Shown in pieces: positions 47,079 through 60,674 of a stretch of 64,000 nucleotides of DNA. Made by a program: the position numbers and the translations under genes. The stretch comes from Nissolia schottii (lineage: Eukaryota; Streptophyta; Magnoliopsida; Fabales; Fabaceae). Under the pieces are notes generated by a model that made no database searches, was not told where the DNA came from, and worked only from the letters and a program-made list of their open reading frames with translations. The stretch is from positions 124,001 through 188,000 of the forward strand of contig QANU01043002.1 of the NCBI GenBank assembly GCA_003254905.1. The letters are read 5' to 3'. The first letter of the stretch is position 1. Every line of letters begins with the position of its first letter.

Positions 47079-50000
47079 TCAAACCATGTAAGTCATGCCA
47101 ACTTGCATCAGATTCGAGTGGGGTACACTTAAAGTCGTGATCCCCCTCCTGCAGTTCTTTCTCAAAAAGGCATAAAAGTAGTTTATAACTAGCTTCTTGA
47201 TAAACCACGAGTCCTTCCTCGCCCTTATGGAACCATGACCAAGAAGATAAACAACTCCAGATTCTTTAGCCTTGTGAATAAAAGATAGCTCCCTCTCAAG
47301 GCTCTGCTCAGCATCAAACTCCGTGGGATTAGACGAAGCTGGGCCTACTTCCTCTGATGTGCTTGCTTCTAAGTTGAGATTGCTTGTGTCGTTAAAATCG
47401 GCCAGAAGAGGAACACCAAGTGAGTAAACACTCCCATTGGGAGCTACGAGAACCCTAGAACTAGAGTACTCATTCTCAGAATCAGAATCATCATCCCCAT
47501 CACTCTCTATTGACCTCTCCTGAGCCTCACGACGGATAAACTTCTCAAGGCTCTCAATCAGCAGCTGCTCAAAAGTCTGGTGGTTTTCTTTACGGACATC
47601 TTTGTAACCATACCTGTTGGCAATATAGAAGTTCACACTTCATACATGTAAGATAAAAAGACATTTTTATCATGAGGACATAAAACATACTTCACTAAAT
47701 TATCCCCTTAGAGAGATGCTCACATGAAGAAACTTGCACATTTTGTTTCTAAGAGGAGTATATAAGAATAAGGACCTCGTTGTCACAATTCAAAAAAACA
47801 CTTTGCCTGGATCAAAATTCACCTCTCCACGTATCTCATGCTACACATCCAAAACTGTAATGCATAAAAAAGATGATCTAGTTACCTGGCAATACAACGA
47901 AATATATGATAGCTTTTTGGGCAGACTCTCCGAAAAAGGAACCTTTCACTTTGAGGCACCACAGAAACTGGGACATACTTGATACTCACAAATATGACCA
48001 TGGAGTGTATTGCTGGAAGTGTAGTCAAAAAATGACCAAAAATTGCTGGAATTCCTTTTACCAACTCATTATAGAGCAGACCAATTCCAGGAGCTCGTAT
48101 TGTACCAAGATTGCTACCTAACTCTCGCATCAAATCCATTGACAGCTTTTGCTTCACTTCAGTTTCATACTTGAGATTGCTTCCATAATTCCAAATATAC
48201 ATTATAAAAAACATTACTACGGCAAAGACTAATATAATCCAACTTCCATCTGTCACACTCCACAAAACAGATGAAAAGAAAATCAACTCCAATCCCAAGA
48301 AGACTACCACAAAAGTCAGCACTATGATGATGTGTATTTGCCATATTAGAAGCATAACAAGGGTTACTAAAATAGTTGTCATCATCATCACTCCCAGCTC
48401 AGCAATGCCTGAAAGAGGACAAGGGAAGAACCTGAATACAATATATATCACATAACGATTTAGTAACGGTGAAGGTAAGCTCAGTTCCTAAAAACTAAGG
48501 AAAGCTAAACTTGGAAAGCTCCAGTCTCCATCTTCTAATTTGCTTGCTAAAATCAAATTATTATGGATCTATTGATTTTATGAGACAAAAGTTTTTCCTA
48601 AACTATGTGACCACATCTGTTTGTAATAAAATCATAATAACTGATGTTAGTGTTCCGAGCTTACAGCCAATAATGATGGGGTTTAAGGCCTATATAAAAT
48701 ACCGTGTTTCCCTGTGCAAGACTCCAATTGTAAAGAAACATTAAGAGAAGAACTCAATACATTTTCATTTTCAAATAATTCGAGTAACACAAGCTTCATA
48801 TGCAGAATATTATATTGTTTTAGCTGATCCCAATAAAAATGTGCCATTAACATTATCGCCAAGTTACAATTTGGCAAAGCAAAGGTGTCTGATAAATTTG
48901 ACATCCATGGTAATAAAAATAAACAAATGGAAACACAATCATTACCATAAGCATTTCCAATCTCGTCAATGCTGGATATAGAGCAGATTAAAACCAGAGA
49001 AACAGCCAAGAGAAACCAGTTTAGGACAGGGATATAGATCTGGCCCATAAATTTCCGAGAGGTATGAATGATTTTCAGACGAGGGAAACAACCAAGAGCA
49101 GTTGATTGTTTTATACATGAAAATGTTGCTGTTGTCATAGTCCGACTTGCAATTAGTGCAGCAATGTTTGCAATGAAGAAGGTTGGCCAGAATGCAGCAC
49201 CTGCAAACCGAGAATGGTATTTCTTGAAAATCCTGTAAATTGCAAACAGTCCATTGAAAAGAATGGTATTATTTACTCTTACTTGGGACAGAAGAAAAAA
49301 AGGCTCGTCCAGCATCAGCATGGTTTTCCATAAGGTATGCAGCTTGACCCAAATAACCCAGTAGTAGACATGGCAAAACAAGAAAGACAAAAGAAAGCTG
49401 CGAATTACCACCATCAGTTTCATCAACACATTAGTTGACGAAGACAAAGGAAATAAGAGAAATGAAAGAAGCCTGATAGTCTAACATAATTTATTACCTG
49501 AACTGATTCTACAGAGAAGTAGCAAAGATCAGCAAACATGGCCTCAGAACCTGCAACATGACCCAGTAATGATGTTACTCGACAGTTGAAGAGGTTGTAT
49601 GCACGTTGTTAGGTAGAGGCGCATGATTGTTAGATATTAAAACCATTCATGTGCCTCTACCTGAAAGCATGAATGGTTTTTATCTCTGACACACACCAAC
49701 AGTAGTTAAATTTATATCACACATTCACCACGTTATAATATCATGGTGGATTTACAGTGACAGGTCACGCATTAGTTGAATTACCAACACACCTTGAAAT
49801 TTTGATTATTCCACCTCAGTGAAAAAGAAAAAACGAAAATTTAGATAAAAACCATCTTAATTGCTAGCAAAGCATTATTTTTGAAACACATAAAAAAAGG
49901 ACTCAGTAGTAGAACCAAATCAAAAAATATACATGACAAGGTAAGACGTTTAGTATTATTGCATCCCTGTATCAAGATCCTGCATATATGTCTTTACCAG

Positions 50001-52337
50001 TAGCACAAAGAAGACAACCCCCAAGAGAATACCATGCTTTAGTTGAGTTCCTCTTGAAGAAATAGTAGATGTAAATAGGATTAAATGCCCTCAAGACACT
50101 ACTGTCATATTTGAGAAGATTGTATATCCCAATGCTAGCAAGAGAACAAAACCATATAAACAAAGCAGGTCCTACTGCAAGTCCCACTTTACTTGTTCCG
50201 TACTTCTGTACACTGAACAAAATGATAAGGCAGGCAACCGAAATCATCACAACTTCATCTGCATGGTTAAAAACGAAGAAAAGATTAATGAAATTATAAG
50301 AAAAGACCACAAAATAAGGACATGAATAAGCTTTCTAAAGTTCCCACTTCCCTACTGAAATCATCTCCCCTACAGAGAAAAAAAGAAAGGCTATCAATTC
50401 TCTAGGGCGGCCAAGTCAATTGAATGTAGTGGATATTAAATTACTTAGCCAGAGAAGAAAGGATAAGAGTTTCAATTCTCTGGATGCATCCTTGGATAAA
50501 AACAATACAGGTATTAATACCTATTCCGGAATGGAAAATTAAGTCTCATACAATCAAGTGGCCCAAGGCCCACAACCTCGCATATTGATATAGAATCTCT
50601 CCTATAATATAAGAACAGTTCTCATATACCAGGATAAAAGGATTCGGCTTCTTAAATACTATGATATCTCCTAACAGAAGGAGTTACATTCCTATCCAAA
50701 TTGCATCAAGACAATTACGACCCTCTATAAATACATGGTTAAGCTGCCCAAGTATGCATCTCATAACTCGCATAAAACGGTCGATCACATGCTAACTAGC
50801 ATGTCGAAGTGCCTTTTATATGTACGCCCTGCTTCATACTTTGCCGCTAACCACAGCATTAGAATCTACCTTAGATCAACGTTTGTTCACTCTGGAACTC
50901 CCAAGAATCGGAATCAAAAATAACAATTACAGATAATAGATCTCATTAATAGGTTAACGCATTACCTTGCTCGATTGCATCTACCCCAACTTTTAAACCA
51001 CCAACAGATGACAGTACTGTAGCAAGACATAATTAGTGAGAATTATTACAAAGAACTAAACAATAAAAATTGTTAATGAAAACAACAGCTGGCCATGAAA
51101 AAGAGCAACAAGTTATCATTATAGGTATGGTATTGGTATTATCCCAAACACATCATGACCAAAGCAAGTTTGAAGAAATTGCAAAAATACATGAAGTGGC
51201 AGCAGCAAATAACCTGACATTGCAGGCGTAACAACCCCGTTAGCAATCACCATAGAAGTACCAGCAAGCACTAAAACTAGTATTATCTTCTTCAGAGTCA
51301 AAGAGCTCTCAAGTCTTTCCTTGATTCTTAATGACCTTTCAAGCTCAGGGGATGGAACCTTTAGCCTAAAGCTTGATATACGGGCATCTGATGGTAACTG
51401 ATTGGGGAGAAGGCTCACTTTAGCATGACGACAGATCAAGGAGTACAAGGCAAATGTACCACCTGCAGTGATTTTTTAAATAACTATGATTTTGAGTACA
51501 GAGCTGCCAGAACACTTAGATCAAAAACGAGAGAAAGAAAACGAACATTGAAGGTTGAGAAGATATACCTTCGCCATCATCGTTTGCCCACAGAACAACC
51601 AGGACATACTTTACTAAAGGAATCAAGATTAAAGTGTACAAAACAAGTGATAATGCTCCCAGAATGTCTTCATTCTCATTGATAGGGGCCTTTCTAAACA
51701 TAACATCAAAGGTATATAATGGACTTGTTCCAACATCACCAAAGACAACTCCGAGAGTCTGAAAAGCCAGTACAATTTTCTTTCCCACACTGATATCCTG
51801 CAATGAAAATAACAAGCAATTCAGAAAATTTCTTTCTCAAACCATGCAATTCAGACTTAACCTCGCTACTTCAACAAACTAAGCTCTCTAAGGAAATCAA
51901 ACTATTCAAATCTTAACTTCCTTTCCATTATCTCCAGAGATGCGTAAAGAATTAACGAACTTCCACATACGTAGAAAATTGAATAAATTACTATACAAAA
52001 AAGGAGAGAAAGGGAATGAAAATTGAAGAAGCACCTCGTAGTCAGTTCTGTGAACACCAGGGACATCAAGAGCTTCAACATCGAAGGAATCGATTCGAGG
52101 ACCAGTCCGAATGAGTCTCTGCTCGCCATTGTCCTCTTCATCCTCCTCGGAATCAACCATGGAAGCGTGCCGGCGGTGGTTGTTGTGGTGGTGGCGTCTC
52201 AAATCGGCGTCGAAGTCCTCTATGTCGGAGGCGTCCTCGTCCTCCTGGAAGACCCACCGCGATTCGGTGGAGTCCATGGAGCCTCCGCCATTGATCTCCC
52301 CTCTCTCCGAATCCCCTTCCTCCGCCGACGTGGCCAT
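47079..52337 (-). CDS. KUP7: KUP/HAK/KT potassium transporter (KUP7 type)
   Basis: Ten exons join in frame to 857 aa: 52337-52035, 51797-51569, 51462-51214, 51016-50966, 50258-49998, 49550-49498, 49397-49283, 49200-48946, 48408-47886, 47613-47079. All are GT-AG. The N-terminal 100 residues are cytosolic and acidic with a His-rich patch ([11 protein letters not shown]). The first membrane segment carries the family signature [14 protein letters not shown]. Others include [67 protein letters not shown] and [21 protein letters not shown] long soluble C-terminus follows ([20 protein letters not shown]) and ends [21 protein letters not shown] without its initial G counted. The length equals Arabidopsis KUP7 (858 aa) almost exactly. 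It moves K+ across the plasma membrane, probably as H+/K+ symport; KUP7 acts in root K+ uptake and xylem loading (family knowledge). No defect was seen. Confidence 0.95.
49612..49679. other. two mutually exclusive hairpins in KUP7 intron 5
   Basis: Segment 49612-49626 (GGTAGAGGCGCATGA) pairs with 49647-49661 (TCATGTGCCTCTACC, one mismatch). Segment 49640-49651 (AAACCATTCATG) pairs perfectly with 49668-49679 (CATGAATGGTTT). The two pairings share 49647-49651, so they compete. It lies in the intron between exons 5 and 6. Confidence 0.55.
50390..50940 (+). mobile_element. LTR-like insertion in KUP7 intron 4
   Basis: Most of the 707-bp intron 4 is sequence with LTR character: ACCAGGATAAAAGGATTCGG, TCCTAACAGAAGGAGTTACA, and a CTATAAATACATGG promoter-like box at about 50723. 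It is less AT-rich than the other introns. The ends and target duplication were not identified, so the boundaries are approximate. On this reading it is antisense to KUP7. Confidence 0.35.
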
Positions 52338-52640
52338 CGAATCCAGTGTTGTTCAAAAAGCGATGCAAATGGAGGCTCCTCTGGGGAATCTAGTGGATGC
52401 GGAAATAGGAAGCGGGATTGGGAGAGAAACAGGGTGGGGTTTCGGGAATAGAAATGAACGTTTGCATCTCAGGGAGACTCCGTTTTCTGCAGTGAAGGAG
52501 GAGGAGGAGGTGGAGGTGGAGGTGGAGGTGGTGGAGTGCAAATCACGCGAGTCAGGGACAAGAAAGGAAAACGGTATCTGTCACTAGCAACAAGAAGTGT
52601 GTGAGGGTCACTCTGTTGTGTGTCCCTTTTAGAAGTTCGT
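52338..52640 (-). promoter_or_regulatory. KUP7 5' UTR
   Basis: GC-richer than the flanking DNA. It contains a hexamer array listed separately. On the mRNA strand it is C/T-rich with CCACCTCCACCTCC runs, as in many plant leaders. The start ATG at 52337 opens [14 protein letters not shown] in the first long exon. Confidence 0.5.
52497..52536. repeat. (GGAGGT)n hexamer repeat in the KUP7 leader
   Basis: Four to five GGAGGT units flanked by GAG and GTG triplets. On the mRNA this is a CCACCT pyrimidine-rich array about 160 nt before the ATG. Confidence 0.85.
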
Positions 52641-54344
52641 TCATGTCTCTGATTTTTACAATATTGAATTAATAATTAAATGGATTAAATACAATAGGGG
52701 TATTGTTTTTTTTTTTTTGAATGATTGAAATACAATAAAGTTTCTTATCCATTCATCGAATGGGCCTTGGCTGTGCCAATTTAACACAGCTGAATCCGAA
52801 AAATGTGGCTTTCTGTGAATATGAGAAAGTTCCAAGAAAGAGTTTATATTTGTCGGATTATATAACATTAAAATTGAAATGACATTTGTTTTTCTCTTTA
52901 CATTGGAAATGAATTTTGAACTTATGATTAGTAAGAGTGTTACATCTCGATAACCATTTGACAAAAACATGAATTATTAGAGAGAGAGAAAATGTAAATA
53001 TAATTAGATTTATATGAGATAATTATCTAAATATATAATTAGATTTATGACTTTTGAAATGAACGTAAAAGTTAAATATTTTCAATAATATGTCAAAACT
53101 AAATCTTAAATTTAATGTATAGATAGTTAGATACTATTCCTCCTCTTTAAGATTTAGTATTATTTAAGTATGAGGAATTCCATAGTGTACAAGATAATTT
53201 TACAGTATCCGAGATAATTTTAAGGATAAGATATTTAAGCTTACGTAAACTAATCCTAATTTAACAAAGTGAGGTATTATGATTTTAAATTAGAGTTAAA
53301 TTCTATCATAGTTTCTTAAAAATGTTTTGGTGTTCTTAAAAAAAAAGTGTTAATTTAATCTTTAAAAGCATCAATATAATTCATAAAATTTTAAAATATT
53401 ACCCTTGTTAATTTTTAAAATTTTAAAATGTTAGCTCGATTATTTGAAGATAACTTATTCTTATTTAAAATAAATTTTAAAAAAAAAACAATTTTTTTTT
53501 TTAAATGAACATCGTTTGTGTTTGGACGGCTGATGTGGTTCATGCATTCACGTGGCCATTATGCTATGCTTCTTTCTATATAATTCTATGTACATCTGTG
53601 ATACACTATTTGTTAGTTCCAGCATTGGTGTATTTGATAAAATGAGATATATGATCGCTGGAACTCGTTGGATGACCGAACATGGTAAGTAACAAAAGGC
53701 AACATCAGTCTAATGGTCAGCAACATCAGAATCAACAATCCTTGTTATCGACAGACCTTTAAATTGATGATTGAAGTCCCATTGAAAATTTTTCTCCAAC
53801 TATTAATAGGAATAATAATATTAAAACCACAACATGAAGATGAGTGACTACTTGGATTTAATTGATTGATCGGATATTTTTTTTTATTTGTAGAACTTAT
53901 AAACTAGATTTATTTTTAGTCAATAAGAATTAATTATATGACATATATGCCTATCCAACGTTAATTACTTTTTTTTCTATTCTCTCGAAAGAGAAAAAAA
54001 AAAAGAAACTTTAATTAATTTAAATTGGTAGTACAAGGATTTAAATTATTTTTAAAAAGTTGGCCAAATATTGGCCTGTCAACAAACCCAAAAATTGCCT
54101 GCTCTAAAATGGGCTAGTAATTTACTAGTCCAAAATTATCATAGTCAAAAATGTTTCAACTCAAAAAATAACTCAGTATGATGTGATCCAACTCGAATGG
54201 GTTGGCTGACGTGTTTTGTCAGCTTTACTAATTATAAAATCAAATTAGAAAAATACAAAAACAAATCAATTTAAAATGGGTTTGTTAGTATAACTTTTTT
54301 ATATGGGAACAGATAATCTTAGGTTAAAAAATGTCATTTTTTTT
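52641..54344. other. intergenic DNA upstream of KUP7
   Basis: Should contain the KUP7 promoter near 52640-53200. The rest is AT-rich. The 54050-54240 stretch has GGCCTGTC, GGGCTAG and GGGTTGGCTGACG words like the hAT elements elsewhere in the window, but no ends could be defined. Confidence 0.35.
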
Positions 54345-57300
54345 ATGTAACCATGACCATGAATTTATTAAGCTAGGCAAACCAAGATATCAAGAAAAGC
54401 GAAGTTATAAATTGATGAGGGAGATTCCTCAATCAAAATCACATCATCATCAAATACAACGAGCTTGTCTATGAGCAACTTTGTTCCCTTTCCTACACAC
54501 ATGCATAAAAATAATAGAGGATAGTCCCTGTGTCATTTGCTGGCAACCCAAACCAACATATCAAAATAGGTGGAGCAATTACATGGCTTCTTCAGGTGTT
54601 GGATCAATTCAAGGCAATCCGATTCAGCCTACACATTCTGGAAGCATAGGTCGTGTGCAAGGGTAAAGCCAAATCTCATGCCCATAGCCTCAACTACTAT
54701 TGCATCCAAGTCTCCCAAAAATTTCCTCATTACTAATGCCAAAATGTGGCGTTCTACATCTCAAAAAACAACGCCCAGTCCCCATAGATCATGACCAATT
54801 GCCGTTGCATCAATATTCATCTTGATTGTCATATCTCTTGGTGGTCTCCACACTGTTATAGTGGGTGCCGCAACACCAAAGGGTGGTTCCTAGTCCCTGT
54901 TTAGTAAAGTGGCAAAACTAGACAAGGATGCACTAGCTTGCTCCAAAACAACTTGATAATGGATGTATTTTTTCTCAAAGCACAGCAAATCCCTAGATGT
55001 CCATATACCATATAAATAGCTTACAAATATCCCAACATCATTCGGCAGCCTTTGAGTAGCTTACTGAACCATATAGGTAGACTGTCTTGCCCATCGACAT
55101 CAACCTGCAAAGGAGATAGGAGCCAAAATTGTTTTACCCAAATGCATGACCTGAAGGCGTGTGCTGCTAATTCTTCACCCAAACCGCATCTCAAACAGGT
55201 TGTGTCAATACTCATTCCTCTATTTCTCAGGCTTATCTTGGTGGGTAATGCATCTTAAGACAATCTCCATGTGAAGTGCTTAACTTTTGGAGCAGTTTTG
55301 AGTTTTCAAATTGCTTTCTACTCTACCACGTCTCCTAAATCTGCATTTGTTGTAGAGGATTCAGGGAGCTCTCCGAAATTCTTGATAAAGTGGTAGATTG
55401 AGTTCACCTTGTACTCACCATGGCGTGTTTTGAGCCAAATAAATTTGTTCAGGCAATTCGTTGCTGCTAGGGGAATCTCCAGGATTTGTTTTGCTTCAAA
55501 TTGTAGAAAGGATTCCTCTATTAATTGTCTGTTCTAGGATGAGCCATTAGAAGTTAGTAAATCCCGCACCGCATTAACATCTTCCATGGTGCCCTGGTGA
55601 GACCACACACGATGACCATTCTACTTTGGGAGCCAGCCATCTTGCCAAATTCGGATGGATGCTCCATTATCGACTCTCCAATAGCCCCCCTCTTTACAAT
55701 CCATATTGAGCTATGTATGATACACCAAGTGAAGCTAAGCTTGAAACCAACTTGTGCATCTAGGATTGAGCATTTAGGAAAATACTTGGCCTTTAGAACT
55801 TTTGCTAGAAGAGATTCAGGATGTGACTGTATCCTCCAAGCTTGTTTTGCTAATAAAGCTTGGTTAAAAGCCTTAAAAGTTTTGAAACCAATCCCACTCT
55901 TTTGTGACCATTTGTGGAAATGTATCTTTTATTCCCCTTCTTGGCTTCCCTACCAAAAATTGCTAATCATGGATTCAATCTTGTTGCATAGTTCATCTGG
56001 TAGGCGAAAACAACCCATGATGTAATTTGGAATTACCTGTGCAACTGATTTTATGAGGACTTTCTTACCTGCTCTTAACAAGAACTTTTCCTTCCACCCC
56101 TTAAGTTTTTTCCACACGTGTTCCTTGACAAAAGAAAATACTTGCTTCTTGGATCTACCAACAAAAGTAGGAAGGCCTAGGTATTTTGAGTGACTCTCTA
56201 CCACCTTTATATTTAACCATCCTTGGATTAGAGTTTGTCTTTTTGGGTGCACATTTTGGTTGAAGGAGATCTCAGATTTCTCAAAGTTCACGAGTTAGTC
56301 AGATGCTCATTAATAGAGGTCCAGAATATCAGATAGGCAATCCACTTCTTGTTATGTTACTCTGGCAAGGAAAATGCTATCATTTGCAAAAAATAGATGG
56401 GTAATTGCTAATGTGGAGTGGGCAATTTTAATGCCATGTAATTGGTTAGAGTGTTGGGCTTTTGAGGATAAGCGCAAAAAGAAATTCAACACAAAGGATA
56501 AATAGGTATGGGGAGAGGGGATCCCCTTGTCGGAGGCCTCTACTTGGGGAGAAAGATTCACATGGGCTACCATTTACTAGGACTGCAAAAGACACTGTGG
56601 TAACACATTGCATGATAAGATGAAGCCAATGATTTAGGAAACCCATGGCTAATAATACTAAAAAATACTACTCAACTTTATCATATGCTTTCGCCATATC
56701 AGCTTAAATCCCACATAACTAGTCTTTGTTCTCATTTTTTCCACACATTATGAAATGTGTCAAAAGCAATAAGTGCATTTTTATTAATAAGTCTACCTGG
56801 AACAAAGGCTCCTTGGTAGTCACCAACAAGGCCTGATAAAATCAACTTGAGTCGGCTGGCAGTTGTTTTGGTGATTATCTTCATGATAACGTTGCACAAT
56901 GAGATGGGCCTAAATTCCTTTGCATGTTGTGGTTTTTTGACCTTATGAATAAGGCAGATATTTGTTGAGTTTAGATGGCATGGATTTGCTCCTTGGTTCA
57001 GCACATTAAGAACAATGGTAGTTACTTCCTCCCCTATTATTGGCCAAAATCTTTGATAGAATCTCGCGTGGAGACCATCTGGGCCAGGAGCCTTTTTACG
57101 GTACATCATATTGAGCATGTCCATTACTTCTTCACTCGTGAACTCCTTGTTTAGTGTATCCAACATATCCTCAGTAACTCTACCACGGACTGCATTGGTT
57201 GCCTCCATCAAAATCTGTTACAATACTTTTGTCATATAAATTCTGGAAGAACATGGTCATAACCTTTGCTATATCTTTAGCTTCCGTGAAAGTACTGCCT

Positions 57301-59945
57301 GCATCATTACTAATGTTCTCCACCATGTTTTGGCGCCTCCTCTGGTTGGCTTTCTTGTGGAAAAATGTTGTGTTCCTATCTCCACTCTACAACCAATCCG
57401 CCCTCGCTCTTTGTGACCACTACAATTCTTCTTGTTCTAAGAGGATTTCTAGCTCCTGTTGTGTTTGTTTATAGGTTGGCATCGCTCCTTCCTCTCTCAA
57501 ATTTGCTTCAAGCTCCTTGAGTCTGCCTTGCAGCTGTCGAATTCTCTTTTTCCAATGCCTAAATGTTTCCCGACTCCACTTATCCAGTCCTTGAAGGAAC
57601 TGGTGTAATTTTTCCTGCACCTATTACCCCCATATTCCATTCTTCTTGTACAATTCGATCGTATTTTGGATGCTTGAGCTAGAACTCCTCAAATCATAAA
57701 GTCTTTTGTTTACTCCATTGGGTTCCTTGATTCATGTGTGGAATTAATTGGAGTGGATTATGATCTGAGGAGAACCTGGGCAAGTGAATGACTTCTGTTG
57801 ACGGAAACAAGGTGCTCCATTCTGGTGTTGCAACCGCTTTATCAAGGCGAGCTTGACTGTTGTCTTCATCCTCTTGGTTATTTGACCAAGTGAATATATT
57901 TCTATCAAATCCCAAATCAAATAATTCGCCCAATAGAAGAATGTCACAGAATGAAGTTACCTAGTTGGGGTTTGGAGGGTTGCCACCCAATTTCTCATTC
58001 AAGTTGCACACATGGTTGAAATCTCCTATAACTACACAAGGGAGGTTGCTGCAATGTTGGAGTTCTACCAGCAGCTCACAAGTTTTTTTGTTTATTCTCC
58101 TATTTTAGGAAACCATAGACACTAGTTATTCGCCATAAGCTTGCCCCCTCCTCATTTTTTATGTGAGCATCCACATGATTCAGGGATCAAGACTGTACAA
58201 CATTTAATTCCTTCTTCCAATAAAAGCCTAAACCTTCACCTCTCTCCTTTCCATCCCCTCAACAATCCACCGGCACCTCACCACCCAAATTACCAGTAAA
58301 GGCAAATTTATTCATCTCATTTTTTTCTTCATTGTCTCCATGAGAAAGACAATATCAGGATCTTGTTGAAGTAGAAGCTTCTTCAGGGACTGAAATGACT
58401 GTGGGTTCCCAAGCTCACAACAGTTCCATGATGCTCGGTGGGCCTGCTTTGCAAGCGCCACCATTGTGAAAGAAATTTCTTTACTCTTTGCTTCGCCCTG
58501 GTTCTAGTCTTTTAGTGCTTCCTCATTCCCCTTGTTTATCCTCTTCCTATATTTGTCTACCCTTCGTCCTTCGTTTACAACATCACTTTCCATATCCTGC
58601 AGTACCCTCTTCCATCGGCCACCCTTCTTAGGAGTTTTAGTAATGTCTTCAAAAGGCCCCCCAGTATCGGTGAGTCCTTCGAGTCTTGCCCTTTCTCTAA
58701 TATTGTTGTAATTGATTTTCCATCAAAGCTATAGATTGTTAGGCTGGTGGAGTTAGATATATGCACAACATCTATGTCAGTTAGAGGTTTAATTCCACCT
58801 TATGTTGTCTCCTGTGGTGTAAATGGCTCCTTCGTTTCTCCGACATGTATGGCTAACTATTTGCACATATTTTCTGTCATAGTGCCTTCTCCATCATTAG
58901 GATGTCATCGAGCCTGCCTGTAGCAACACTTTTGGGGTGTTCTTGCATTGTCAAGCTGCCAAGCTTTTCGATCAGAAGATCATAAGATATTCTCAATGTT
59001 CTGTTGGTAGCATTGACTCATTTATCACTCGTCCCCTCCTTGGCCTCTTTATTTCCACTCTCCCTGCGAATCCTTCGCCCTCCTTGGTATGTTCTCATCC
59101 AAACTCCCAATTTTGGACCCTTTTTAAATTCTTTCTCCTCATTTGCAATGAGTTTTCCACGTTCAAACTCTTTATGCTGCATGGATCTACAGTAGTAGTA
59201 GAACTAGGCTAATTTTTTGTATCTATATTTCACCTAATACTTCGTCCTTGTCACTCCCCACCTTTCTTCCTTCTCTAACCCTTCCATGGACATCCATTTG
59301 AATTAGTATTTTAACTATTGTCCCTTGGCCCCTTAGCATCTCCAAAAGCCCCATGTCCACAACCTTTCCAAGTGATGCTCCAATCTTTGAACCCATCTAT
59401 AATGTTCTGCAATGAGGTAGAAGACCCTAGAGTTGCACCCATATCTCAGTGTTGGAAAAATTGTAGGTCTCAATGGGTGTAGTACATTGCCACTTGTGAA
59501 GCACCAACCAGGAATTCCTATACACTCACGGTATCCCTTTGTGTACCTTATGCATATCCGCTTCGTGGTCAAAGAAAAATTGGAAAGTGTTTTCTCCAAT
59601 TCCTTCACTATAAACCCACTAGGGTTGCACCATATATTTCGTAAGGCTAGGTATATGTTATTTCTATTTATTGGCTTCCTTGTTATTACCTTCTCCACCA
59701 GACTCCATACCTCTTCGTCCCCAAAAATAAGGATGTCCTCTTCTTCTGTGCCATTGGTGTCTTCCCCCTATTCCTCCATCTCCTCTCCTCTTGGTATTTG
59801 CTTAACACCAAACACTATTTCTTAGACACGCTGAAAAAAGTCTATGGGGATTGGATAAAGAAACTCGAAGAACGAACTTGGTGATCTCGATTAGAACGGA
59901 AATGGTCTCTACACTCTGCATGGAAACCCTAATAAAGGTTTTCAT
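54345..59945 (-). mobile_element. near full-length L1-type LINE, decayed
   Basis: Read on the minus strand, the order is complete. An ORF1 DUF4283-type domain lies at about 59800-59330 (RKPINRNNIYLALRNIWC). The endonuclease starts at about 58430 (WNCCELGNPQSFQSL, DPDIVFLMET) and ends at about 57930-57700 (FTWSNNQ, RFSSDHNPL). Reverse transcriptase lies at 57211-56350 ([38 protein letters not shown]; the catalytic YADD motif is altered to FAND). A downstream region at 56291-55950 has SKYLGLPTFVG. A zinc knuckle lies at about 55215-55130 (CLRCGLGEELAAHAF). RNase H lies at about 54860-54560 (MNIDATA, ESDCLELIQHL). Frameshifts and stops interrupt every domain. An A-rich tail lies at 54338-54345. 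No target duplication found. It is not functional. Confidence 0.9.
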
Positions 59946-60674
59946 GACGGCGTGAGGAATTCTTGATTGATTATTTACTTTTTAAAAAATAATAAGTGGA
60001 GTCCTCTTCAAATTAATAAGATCTAATTGAAAAGTGTATATTTCTCTCTCATAACATAGTCAAACATGACGCTCTTTAACATGGGAGGATCTATTCCCTT
60101 TTTATATAATTGTTTAATCATGTGTTGTTATATTAGTAATTTTTTTTTACTTTAACACACATTTAATATAAATGTAAGTAAATATTATTTATTATAATTA
60201 TTACTTTCTCCATTTCGTTTTAACCGTCTATTTTTTACTTTTTAGGGTTTTAAAATACCTGTCTATTTATAATATCTAGGCGTGATTGTCTTTTTTTTCA
60301 TTATACTTATATTTATAATGAATTGTTTAATAGTATAGTGGATGCAAATAGAATAATAATTGTATTAAAAATATAAATTTGTCTTTTAATATGGGATAAT
60401 TTTATCAATTCATACTATTTTATGTATTTACCAATATTTTTTTAAACCTTGATATGTGCAGTGTTTGGTTTTAGATAGTTAAAACATAATAGAATGAATA
60501 CGTTTATAATGCAATGTGAATAAATCATACTCTCCTAATGACTTTAGCCAATTTTGTTTGTTAAAAATATTTGCTGCTTTCACTTTTCAACCAAAATTTA
60601 TTGTTGAACTTTCAATTATATTATTGTTAGAGTGAAAACCTTGAAAACAAGATAATGACATTTTTTTTATTAAT
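59946..60674. other. AT-rich intergenic DNA, nothing recognised
   Basis: No gene, RNA or element end can be supported between the LINE and the MULE. Confidence 0.4.

Noticed and set aside
48683..49447. Open frame of 254 codons on the minus strand
   Set aside because: It crosses KUP7 exon-intron borders partly in the wrong frame. The spliced KUP7 model explains the sequence.
52023..52587. Long plus-strand open frames opposite KUP7 exon 1
   Set aside because: Products are low-complexity complements of the His/Glu-rich exon and GC-rich leader.
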